Shown here: piece by piece, positions 1 through 7,859 of the stretch
How the letters are laid out: each line of letters begins with the position of its first letter
Position numbering within the stretch: the stretch's first letter is position 1
Assembly: GCA_019633425.1 (NCBI GenBank)
Contig: WSUB01000333.1
Span: 1-21,072, forward strand
Direction of reading: 5' to 3'
Length of the DNA stretch: 21,072 nt
Source: Tulasnella sp. 424
Lineage: Eukaryota > Basidiomycota > Agaricomycetes > Cantharellales > Tulasnellaceae
Translations under genes and position numbers: made by a program
The notes under the pieces: model-generated
Database searches by the model: none
Told to the model about the DNA's origin: nothing
What the model saw: only the letters and a program-made list of their open reading frames with translations

Positions 1-1144
1 CGTCTGACGAAAGAGACCAATAAGGCACGCGACATAAACCAGGATCTGTCTAGATGAATAATGTAAAGTGACGACGTATCAAGGGTAGCGAATCTGTCTA
101 CGACTTACAAGTCTTGGGTTGGAGGGTTGGGTCCTATCCTAGAGATCATGTAGGTTACCCAGCGGCTTCGAACGGGAAGGGAAGCAGTTCGGCTTTCAAG
201 ACGAGCACTCAGTAAATCGTCAACGTCAAGAGATGACAGCTCCGCGGTAGAAACAATGTTTTGTAAAGGATAGACCTCATCGACGGTCGCAGCAGAGTGG
301 TTTACGGGAGGAATGAGTGGAGGACTTCGTGCATTGAGCGGGAGTTCTGCAGGAAGGAGGGGTGAGCTGGATCTACTAGAATTTGGGGTTCAAGTCCGAA
401 CCATCGTCTGGCAAGATACCTGTCGCAGTATCAATGCTTTCTTGCACAGCGGTGATGGTCAACGAGACTGCTCTCGGATCAATCGTCCTTTTTGCAACAT
501 CTTCGATGCCCCGTTTCGCTTTGGCGTTCCCGAAAGCATGTCCAAGAGCTGCGCGAGTCGCGTGATAGCCAAGGCCGACTGAATTGGCAGAGGTGGCGGC
601 GTTTAACACATTCGGGCCTATTGCAGAACAGTCGATTGTATGTGCCGCCGTGTGATACAGGGTCACAGCGTTGATGTTTCGGTCGTAGACCCCCACAACG
701 AACCTGTATCAAGCACATCATAAAAGCTAAAGTATGTGGCATGGAACAACGTTCGACGTACTGGGAGGCGTGACCAGAGTCTGCCTTAACATCGTTTTCC
801 CGGCTTAGATACTCGACGGCGTTGGTCGAGCCCCGAAGGAAGTGCGGCATTTTCGTCACTGGCCATCCCTTCTGGAGGACTGCTTCTTGAGCATAGAGGA
901 AGAACTCCGAGCCTTCGAGCACATCTGTGCAAGATGTACTAGCTGGATTATACACAGCGATTGAGTCTGGGTGTCATGCGCGGTAACCGGAGCCCGCTTC
1001 ACCGAGAAGAGGTCCTGGGCATTCGGGCTCGTTCAGCAAACGAACCGCAATTGATTTTGTATTCTCTCGGACAGTTGCTCTTGATTTGGCCATGGATACC
1101 TTGGGATTCCCCTTTCGGGGTTGTTTTGAGTCGAAGTTGCTCAT
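1..1144 (-). CDS. RPA49: RNA polymerase I subunit A49 (PAF53/POLR1E family), 5' part, runs off left edge
   Basis: A49 pairs with A34.5 in nucleolar RNA polymerase I and supports initiation, elongation and RNA cleavage. I assembled five exons by hand: 988..1144, 762..924, 420..703, 109..346 and 1..49, separated by introns of 63, 58, 73 and 59 nt. They sum to 891 nt (297 codons) and end on a codon boundary at base 1, which supports the model. Residues 1-106 look like the dimerisation barrel. Residue 108 onward reads FVVGVYDRNINAVTLYHTA, and near 156 comes RAALGHAFGNAKAKRGIEDV, typical of A49. Near 211-230, PLIPPVN and VDEVYPLQNIV mark the entry to the C-terminal tandem winged-helix region. Known A49 proteins are about 400-450 residues, so roughly the last third lies outside the window. 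The start is either MSNFDSK (1144) or MAKSR (1093). The first intron could instead end at 943, adding six residues. Confidence 0.87.
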
Positions 1145-1214
1145 GGCAGGGTTGTTAGAACTTGAACTGGAAGGCCCAAACAAACCACCGGCGCTTAAAA
1201 AATTTAAAAGAGGA

Positions 1215-1345
1215 AGTCCTTGGTCTCCGAGTATCTGCAGCTTAAGGAGGACAGCAGCGACCCCATTCAACGTGCCCGCACGTCCCACAGCATTGCCGAT
1301 TCGCCTGTAAATACTTTTCGCTTTGACAAATGATCCCATCGCTCT
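1215..1345 (-). pseudogene. TPR relic upstream of and in frame with RPA49
   Basis: The minus strand reads AMGSFVKAKSIYRRIGNAVG followed by RAGTLNGVAAVLLK. This matches TPR repeats 5-6 of the three kinase-TPR genes (for example FVKAESVYRRIGNSVG and RADTLSGVAAVLLK in copy 2). DNA similarity to 12205-12335 starts near a shared 'ctccgagtatctgc' and stops near 1345. It is a fragment of about one and a half repeats with no kinase part. It lies about 70 bases upstream of the RPA49 start and no stop codon separates the two in that frame. It is most simply a leftover of a further array unit that broke at the RPA49 promoter. Confidence 0.75.
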
Positions 1346-1384
1346 TAATGGGTGCAAATGGGCGAATTCGAATCCGTCGATGAA

Positions 1385-1619
1385 AAAATTCAAAAGTCGA
1401 GTTGCCCGCGACCAATAATCCAAAGTTCCCCTCCAACCTGATAATTGTTCGCCTAAAGTGCCCCGAGTGCTCCGGGGCTTCGGAAGGCCAGCGCCCGAGA
1501 GAGGGCGAGATACTTTGTTCCACCTCGTGACGTCAGGTCCACTCCGCGCCACAGCCAATTTCCCTCCTGACCTCCCCCACCACTTGCTTGGTTGTCGAAC
1601 CCAGACCAAAACACCCAAC
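1385..1619 (+). promoter_or_regulatory. 5' flank of OTU copy 1, shared with OTU copy 2
   Basis: From 'aaaagtcgagt' through 'ctccaacctgataattgttc' and on to the first recognisable OTU exon, this stretch is closely similar to 8885-9110 upstream of OTU copy 2. The position suggests an old promoter and 5' UTR. Copy 1 has a short extra segment containing 'gaccaataatcc', a CCAAT-type box, which copy 2 lacks. There is no clear TATA box. Because the downstream gene is broken, current function is doubtful. Confidence 0.35.
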
Positions 1620-3180
1620 ACCCAACAATGCAGCGCTCTGCGATCACTCGGTCCATGCGCTGCTAACTCCGCTGACAGGGCTTATTGTCAATCGAACGCT
1701 GGATTGCGATTTCGACTGCACACGACCCCCATATATCTTTATACCCATTCAACCGGGCGATGGCAACTGCCTCTTTCGTGCATTATGCGATCAGCTCTAT
1801 GGCAACTCCAAGAGTCATCTTCTCCGAGGAGACATCTGCGATTGGATGGAAGCTCATCATTAACACTACCAAGGGTCGTGGAGGACGCCCGGTCTTGAAG
1901 ATCGTATATCGAAGAAATAAGGCTCAGCGGTCAGTTCCTCTTCCTTCCTTCGTCAAGAAGCTTCGTTTATAACCTTGCCTTCCCCTACAGGCTCTGGCCC
2001 TTCGCTTGAAATACGCGCTAGACAAACCCAAAAGGGAAAAGAAATTCGGGAACGTCTGGTGGTCATCTCGAGTGAACGCTTTCGCTCACTCGATGAGGAG
2101 GAGCGTTAAAATCATTCAACCAGGCCTCACCTGCGTCCTCGAATGGAGAAAGGGTCCGAACGCACCTGGAGCCGCTTCCATGTCGTCGTCTACCGCACAG
2201 GATGATGCAGGTCCAAATGCAGCACGGCTTGTCGGCAGGTGTCGCGCCAGGACCGGATGAAGACTTGCCCGTTGTTTACGTCGCGTATCACGAGTAGGAA
2301 CAATACTCCAGCATACGTGACTTGACGGGCGTTCCCAACGTCGTGGAGAAACCGCTGCTGGACGAAATGGTCCTTAACGAACCGCCACCCTCCCAACTAT
2401 CCTCAGCGCAACCCGCGAAACCGTCATTATCATCGCCATCCCGGCCCTCGACGATGACCTGCCAATCAACTGACCTAAAAACTTCAACGAAAGGACGTCA
2501 TGACTGACGACGCGCTTGTCCCGCCCCGCTTCCACTACCAGCACCACCACCCACAGCAGGCAAAGCAGCAGCGCACCTTCGTCATCCATGCTTCACGACG
2601 CCGAATCCACTTCCGCTAACGCTCGGTCGCACGGGACCAGGAGAAGTCCGAAGAGGTCGTTTAACGAATCAAATGAGGGCGGAAGAGGGGATATCCGGGT
2701 CGTAATATGGGAGGACCGAGTCGATGAGGTCGAAGGGCATGACGAGGGATGTGATGAAGAGGCATATAGATCTGAGGAGGAAGAGAGGTGATGCAGCGGA
2801 GGAAGGGGAGGAGGACGATGGGGAGGGAGACGATAACTAACGTGCGGAGAAGGTGGTATCCGCGACGCTCTTACCACCGCGTCTCACCGGCGGAGGACGA
2901 TGACGAAGAAAAAGAAGACGACGAAGACAAGACGATGGAGCAGGCACACCGGACTGGACGTCAACCTCCCGTTCCGCCTCGCCCTCCGCTTCATCCCTCG
3001 CTGCACGACGTCAATCAACGCAAAAGCCCCTTCATCGTCCACCATAACGCCCCCCAAAACGACCAAAAGGCAGAGAAAAGCGACAGCGAAAGCCGGTGTG
3101 GTGCTGCCGCCTCTAAAGCCGAAGCGGTGTCTGGTGCTGGTGGTGAGAATGATGCTGCGACGGAGCATTGCGAGTGAAGG
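1620..3180 (+). pseudogene. OTU-domain cysteine protease (deubiquitinase-like) pseudogene, copy 1
   Basis: OTU proteases hydrolyse ubiquitin linkages using an Asp-Cys-His site. Recognisable pieces in order are LRSLGPCAANSA (about 1636-1672); GDGNCLFRALCDQLYGN with catalytic Asp and Cys (GDGNC at 1756-1770); DICDWMEAH then a stop at 1861; an intron at 1930-1990; GGHLE then, one frame off, NAFAHSMRRSVKIIQPGL (about 2053-2140); and a His-motif region reading AYHE-stop-EQYSSIR with a TAG at 2295 and Gln where the family His is expected. After that comes a Ser/Pro- and Asp/Glu-rich tail to about 3175, read in shifting frames. The first intron has lost both its donor and its acceptor compared with copy 2. 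With several frameshifts and stops I regard it as dead. The tail has no recognisable domain. Confidence 0.8.
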
Positions 3181-3694
3181 AAGAGCAGTGGATGATGATT
3201 GGGACTGGGCGGATTCATGTGAGGGGTCTCAAAGAGTTTAGGATCTGACAAGTCGGGAGTCTTCTCGGTCTCACTCGGGACAACCAACGAGATCACCTTG
3301 CGTACAGCCGGCTCTAGAAAGATCAATCTCGCCTGCCCCAAACCCATTTCTTGCATTGACACCATCCATTCCATAGCACGATCCCAACTTCAGGCTCACT
3401 CCCAAACGTTTCCGATCCCTCATTCTTCCCTCCGATGATGATATCCTCATCGCACACAACGCTTTAATGACCCCTTATCAGATCTCTATCAAGTCTCGAG
3501 CCTATATTCTGATTCACAGCCTTTCTTTGTATATTCGTCTTGTAATTCTCCTTTTTTTTGGTATGTCTTTTTGATTATAAGCCCGATTCTGCGTATCTTC
3601 GCTACCAAGGTATTATCTATACGTCGTCAAAACAGTCGGAGATCCATTGTGCCCAGAAACCAATAGCTTCATTCGATCGTCGCGGGATAGATTA
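3181..3694. other. Conserved non-coding spacer downstream of OTU copy 1
   Basis: No convincing gene. The stretch is clearly similar to 10671-11315 and 16458-17020, including shared runs such as 'aaacgtttccgatccct' and 'gatctctatcaagtct', so it was duplicated with the unit. It is probably 3' UTR and terminator sequence of the ancestral OTU gene. Short open frames on both strands differ between copies and look accidental. Confidence 0.6.
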
Positions 3695-3940
3695 TCCCTG
3701 TCTCTCGCAAGTCTCGGGATTGAGAAGGATGACTTCACAAAGTCCACTCAGCAAGTTCGCCTTACCCAGCTCATTTCCAAGACCAGAATGGAGCTCCGGC
3801 GTTATGTAGAGCATCCTGAAACTTGGCCTCTGAGTATATCTCCCCTCCTGGCGGACATCAGCAATCCCATTTAACGCGTTTGTATGTCCTACCATCTGAG
3901 CGTAAATGTCTTCTGCTTCAAGATATGACTTCTTCCCAAA
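3695..3940 (-). pseudogene. TPR relic A, downstream of kinase-TPR 1
   Basis: The minus strand reads YLEAEDIYAQ, VGHTNALNGIADVRQEGRYT, and after a frame change GNELGKANLLSGL. These are two degenerate 40-residue TPRs of the same alternating type as in the intact genes. Similar relics occupy the same place at 11320-11530 and 17025-17225. It is separated from the stop codon of kinase-TPR 1 by about 460 bases of non-coding sequence, so it is either a lost 3' continuation of the TPR array or the remains of a separate TPR gene. Confidence 0.65.
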
Positions 3941-4397
3941 GGGGCCATCTTGAATGCACCCCCCAAGGCCGTCCGGCTATCTCGTCCCCGGGGTCGCATT
4001 TTGGCAGAGATCTCCGTGGCCGAGAGGGTCAGGTGGGGCAGAACGTTGTCGAACGGACTGGGGATGTTCGGGTGTCGGGACTGACGTCAACTGCACTCAG
4101 GGGGCAGGGCAGGGGCGGTCCCGGCCACAGAATCCCAGGGGATTTGGCTCTGCTTCCCCAGAGTGGACACCTAATTACATTATAGCATCGGTGGATATGT
4201 ATTCAATCTAATAAAAAATCTTCTGATATGTTTAATCTACAGCGGGGGGGGGGGGGGTGAGGCGGACTGGGGTGGGGCAATGTGATAATCGAGCGAATGA
4301 ACTGAGCTCGAAGCTCTGTCGAGCTTCTTCAGCCCTGAGTACGTCACGGGGTGGTACCGGTGGGAAGGAGACGTTTCCTGTCAGACCCTTCACCGCA
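3941..4397. other. Spacer between TPR relic A and kinase-TPR 1
   Basis: No gene recognised. Part of it, for example the 'gggatgttcgggtgtcggg' area and the 'ctaataaaaaatcttctgat' area, is similar to 17226-17657 beside kinase-TPR 3 but not to the matching interval beside kinase-TPR 2. It contains a 14-base G run and probably includes the 3' UTR of kinase-TPR 1. Confidence 0.5.
4244..4257. repeat. Poly-G run of 14
   Basis: An uninterrupted run of 14 G on the plus strand. The matching place in unit 3 has only 'cagcgggagaatgagg', so the run has expanded in unit 1. Long G runs are prone to slippage and sequencing error. Confidence 0.9.
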
Positions 4398-6705
4398 TCA
4401 CGTGCGCGCAAAGAAAAAAAAAAGGAAGACCACAACATTGCCGATCCGCCCGTCAATGCTTTCTGCTTTAACCAATGATTTTATCGCTTCTTCATCTCGA
4501 TACTGAGCGTGGTCCACGCTATCCAGTCCACTCAGCGAGTTTGCTTGGCCTAAGTGGTTATCGATGCGCTTGTGGATATCCAGCGCCTGAAAGTAGCACT
4601 CTCTGGCCTCCGAGTATCTGCACTGCTTAAGGAAGACAGCAGCGATCCCATTCAACGTGTCCCCACGTCCCACAGAATTGCCGATCCGCCTGTAAATGCT
4701 TTCTGCTTTGAACAATGATTCCATCGCGCCTTCATATCGACACTGAGCGTAGTCCACGCTGCCCAGTCCACTCAGCGAGTTTGCTTGGCCTAGGGGGTTA
4801 CCGACGCGGTTGTGGACGGCCAACGCATGAAAGAAGTAATTCCTGGCATCGTTATACCTTTGTTGGGCCAGCCGGACAGCAGCTACCCCATTCAGCACTT
4901 GTGCTCGTCCCACCTCATCGTCCCTGCGGACACAAATCTTTTCGGCTTCAAAGAAGAATTTCTCTGCTTCGTCGTACCGGTGCTGAGCGTGGTATACACC
5001 ACCCAGCCCGTCCAACGAGCGGATGAGACCTTCGTCATTCTCGAGGTTGGTGTAGGTGCCCTGTGCTTCAGAAAACGACCTTTTCGCTTCGTCGTGCCTA
5101 TTCTGAGCAAGGTAGACCTCTCCCAGCCAATTTTGGCACTCCGCAGCCAATAGAGCGTCGTCTTCAGAGTTGGCAGTTACGAGGGCCTGGCCGAATAACG
5201 CAGCAGCGGTTTCATAGTCGTCTTGGGAATAATGCATGTAGCCCCAGGTGAGTAAGAGGGTCGCTGAGCGAACTTTCACGTTAGATCCTATTTCGCATGT
5301 CGGTACGACCGAGGGCTGGAGGGCCAGTCTCAGTGCATTGCGACCAAAGGTATGTGAAACGCGTACCGTCCATTTAACCGACGCACAGCACTTGGTTGCA
5401 GTCGGTCTCGAGGTGGGGGTATGTACCAAGCACTCCGCTACCAAAGTGCAAAGAGCAACGATTTGCGACATCTGTGCATCCCTCCCAATCGAGGGACTCG
5501 TCAGCTCAATGACGGCCAGTGTGATCGCGATATCGTTATTGAGCTCGTGGAAAGGCAATTTGCCCGTTATAATCTAGTGCGCGGTCAATGGTGTAATCAG
5601 GTAAGTTGGGCGAGTCCCCCCGCGTGACTACGGCTTCGTCCTCTTACCTCCCAGATCACCCATCCAAGAGCCCAAATATCGCTGGGCAGATCCGGATCCT
5701 CTCCAAGTATAACTTCGGGAGCGGCCCAGCGAAACGACCAGGATGGACCACTTAGTGTCAACTGATTCCCAGTGACAGAGATATTGATTCGAGATGATGG
5801 TGGGAGCGAGGGGACGATGGCGTTGGGTTTAGCTTGTTTGCGATCGGCCTTGCTCTCTGACCGTCTTCGAAGAACCCGCGCGGAGCCAAAATCTGTAATA
5901 ACTGCGCGGCAGGAAGGATTGACCAGTATATTGAGCTACCGTGGGGTTTGACTAAGCACATAGTTCGTAAACAAACTGATATGTGGCCACGCACCGACTT
6001 GAGATCCCCATGACAGATGGGAGGTTGTCGAGTATGAAGGTATTTCAATCCTGCCGTCACGTCCTTGACCTAAAATAAAGTAATTAAAAGTGTGTTCTAC
6101 ACGTGTATGGTGTTTGAACACTCCGTACTAGTGATACACGTTCGGGAACGTCACATTTCCTCTTCGCGAGGAACTCTTGGACATTGCCGTTCTCCTCCCA
6201 AGCAAAGATCATACACGCCTCGCCATTCTCAAGATCCTCCAAGAAGCCGAGCAATTTAACGATGTTGGGATGGGATAGCCCAGCTAAAATGTCTACTTCA
6301 TAAACGAAGGACTTCAGAGGGAAGGATGAGTACGAAATCTGAAAAAAAGAGTCTGGAGCTCTCAAAATCCAAGGACATCATACCTTTGAAAACTTTTCAT
6401 TATCAGTATTGTCGCCGTATCGCAGCTTCTTCACAGCGACTCGGGCGGCCTGCCCGGGGATCCTCTTTAGGATCCCGGGAGTAACGTCTGCCTGGCCTCC
6501 CCCCATCTGCCGTTCGTTTTCGAGTTCGATGGTTTCCGGGTGAATACGGAGCCATGACCGGTTTTGAAGGATACGTTTCTGCGAGTCGGTGTTAGTTGTC
6601 TGTGCTCTTTTGATAATGGAAGAAGGGGTGATCACTAACTACTGCCATCTTGTGCTGTTTCAGCTCCATATGTGTGGGCGCTACATTGGCATCCATACTA
6701 CTCAT
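4398..6705 (-). CDS. Protein kinase-TPR fusion, copy 1 (660 aa, six exons)
   Basis: Exons: 6640..6705, 6384..6578, 6129..6311, 5995..6069, 5648..5935, 4398..5573; introns 61, 72, 59, 59 and 74 nt. The start MSSMDANVAP sits in a good context (A at -3). The kinase domain covers about 55-335: VAVKK with Lys72, Glu92 in YEVDILAGLSHPNIVKLLGF, HGDLKSLN with catalytic Asp170 (HGD in place of HRD), DFGSAR at 188, AAPE ending at 247, SDIWALGW with Asp259, and SRPT near Arg325. All catalytic residues are present, though the glycine loop is weak (GGGQADV). This is a TKL-like fungal kinase. Residues about 370-655 form seven TPRs of 40 residues, a likely protein-binding scaffold. No signal peptide or membrane segment is seen. 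The frame ends just after a 10-base T run, giving a tail VFLFFFFART. The substrate is unknown. Confidence 0.87.
4414..4423. repeat. Ten-base homopolymer at the 3' end of kinase-TPR 1
   Basis: Ten A on the plus strand (T in the coding strand) at the point where the TPR array stops and the tails of the three copies diverge. The same tract occurs at 11965-11974 and 17712-17722. Confidence 0.85.
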
Positions 6706-6790
6706 TGTTGGGATATCCGAACGAAACTACTATTGTAATGGTTTTCGCGAGGGATTTTGAGTTGGAGTCGAGGGTCTAGAGAGTGGTTGA
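6706..6790 (-). promoter_or_regulatory. Conserved 5' flank of kinase-TPR 1
   Basis: The bases just upstream of the start, including 'gaaactactattgta' and 'gtcgagggtct' (plus-strand text), are retained upstream of kinase copies 2 (14305-14430) and 3 (20026-20150). Part is kept upstream of the half-kinase relic (about 7741-7850). This probably covers the 5' UTR and core promoter. No TATA box is seen. Confidence 0.45.
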
Positions 6791-7125
6791 AAGGATCCTG
6801 CTTGGTACATGTGGTTCCCCCAAGCAGGAAATCTTGGCGTCTATTTTCAGATTAAGAGTCATCCCTACGGAAATGAAGCCTTTTTTCTTTCGCGTCTTGC
6901 GAGTTGGTGACACGTTTCCGAACAGAAAACTCTCACACTTGCCTTGTGTCGGGCACCGGCAAATATGTCAATGAGGGCGGCGGATGCCCTCGTTCGCCTA
7001 CAGCTTTTTCATATACATTGTGCCACAGCTGATACTTTGAGCTGATAGTTTGGAACAATTAAATGATTATCCTGGCGCTATTTATGCCGACTTGAACTCA
7101 GAAATCATCGGCAGGTAGGCTGATA
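6785..7125. other. Duplicated non-coding block, copy 1
   Basis: No convincing gene. It is closely similar along its length to 20115-20465, with shared runs such as 'aagcaggaaatcttggcgtc' and 'ttgccttgtgtcgggcaccg'. It lies in both cases between an intact kinase-TPR gene and a half-kinase relic. Minus-strand open frames in the two copies do not agree over most of their length, which argues against a protein. Confidence 0.6.
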
Positions 7126-7745
7126 ACAACGAACCCGCCCATGGCGGGATGGGAGGGTTTTGAGTATGAAGATATTCTAGTCCCGTCATAACGTCTTGGA
7201 TCTGGAGTAAGGCTGTAAAAAGTGTTTCGCGACATGTGTACGGTGACATGAGGCTCTTCTTACTAGTGATATGCGTTCAAGTGCGTCACATTTCCGCTTC
7301 GTGAAGAACTGTTGGACATTACCATTCTCCTCCCAAGCAAAGACCAAACACGCTTCCCCATTTTCCCGATCCTCTAAGAAGCCCAGCAAATTAGAAACGC
7401 TGGGGTGGGATGGCCTTGCCAAAATGTCGACTTCGTGACCGAAAGGCCTGGGGGGAGAGGATGAGTTCAACGTCCGAATGAAGAGGCTCGGAGCTGAGGA
7501 CCTCATACCTTTGAGAACTTTTCATCACCAGTGTTGCCGCAATATCGAAGTTTCTTCACGGCAACTCGGGTTGGAAGCGGAGCCACGATAGGGTTCGAAG
7601 GATATCTTTCTGCGAGCCAGTGTTCATTAATCTGTGCGTTTTGTTAGTAAGGAAAGAAGTGGAGATCACTAACCACCGTCAAGTTCAGGCCGTCTGCAGA
7701 CGTGGTCGCTGCATCGACATCTATACTACTCGTCGTTAGAATATT
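7126..7745 (-). pseudogene. Half-kinase relic 1 (N-lobe only)
   Basis: The minus strand keeps exons 1-4 of the kinase in recognisable form. Exon 1 reads TSSIDVDAATTS with the start ATG changed to ACG. Exon 2 starts KDILRTLSWLR and then has a deletion of roughly 100 bases before RVAVKKLRYCGNTGDEKFSK. Exon 3 reads HEVDILARPSHPSVSNLLGF and FAWEENGNVQQF. Exon 4 reads IQDVMTGLEYLHTQNPPI, after which the HGDLKS catalytic loop is replaced by unrelated residues. Everything beyond, including DFG, APE and the TPR array, is missing. It cannot encode an active kinase. Confidence 0.8.
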
Positions 7746-7859
7746 GTATTTGTTCTCGCGAACGATTTGGAGCTGATTGAGGTCAGGGTCTAGGGATTCT
7801 GAGTGGTGTGGATGTGGCTTTAAAATATGGGTGCCAGTGCTTAGTTGTACCCGATATGC

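Noticed and set aside
2593..2877. Minus-strand Ser/Pro-rich frames opposite the OTU tails (also 10132-10443, 15890-16183)
   Set aside because: They are complements of the acidic and Arg-rich low-complexity tail. Composition alone keeps them open.
5248..5577. Plus-strand open frames of 68-183 codons across the TPR exons (also 4715-5153, 11886-12747, 17798-18449, 18546-18923)
   Set aside because: They are antisense to intact kinase-TPR exon 6. They recur only because the TPR sequence recurs, and they show no domain of their own.
4398..6705. Kinase-TPR genes as NLR-type immune receptors
   Set aside because: The TPR type resembles that of fungal NLR proteins, but there is no P-loop NTPase domain in any copy, so the name is not supported.
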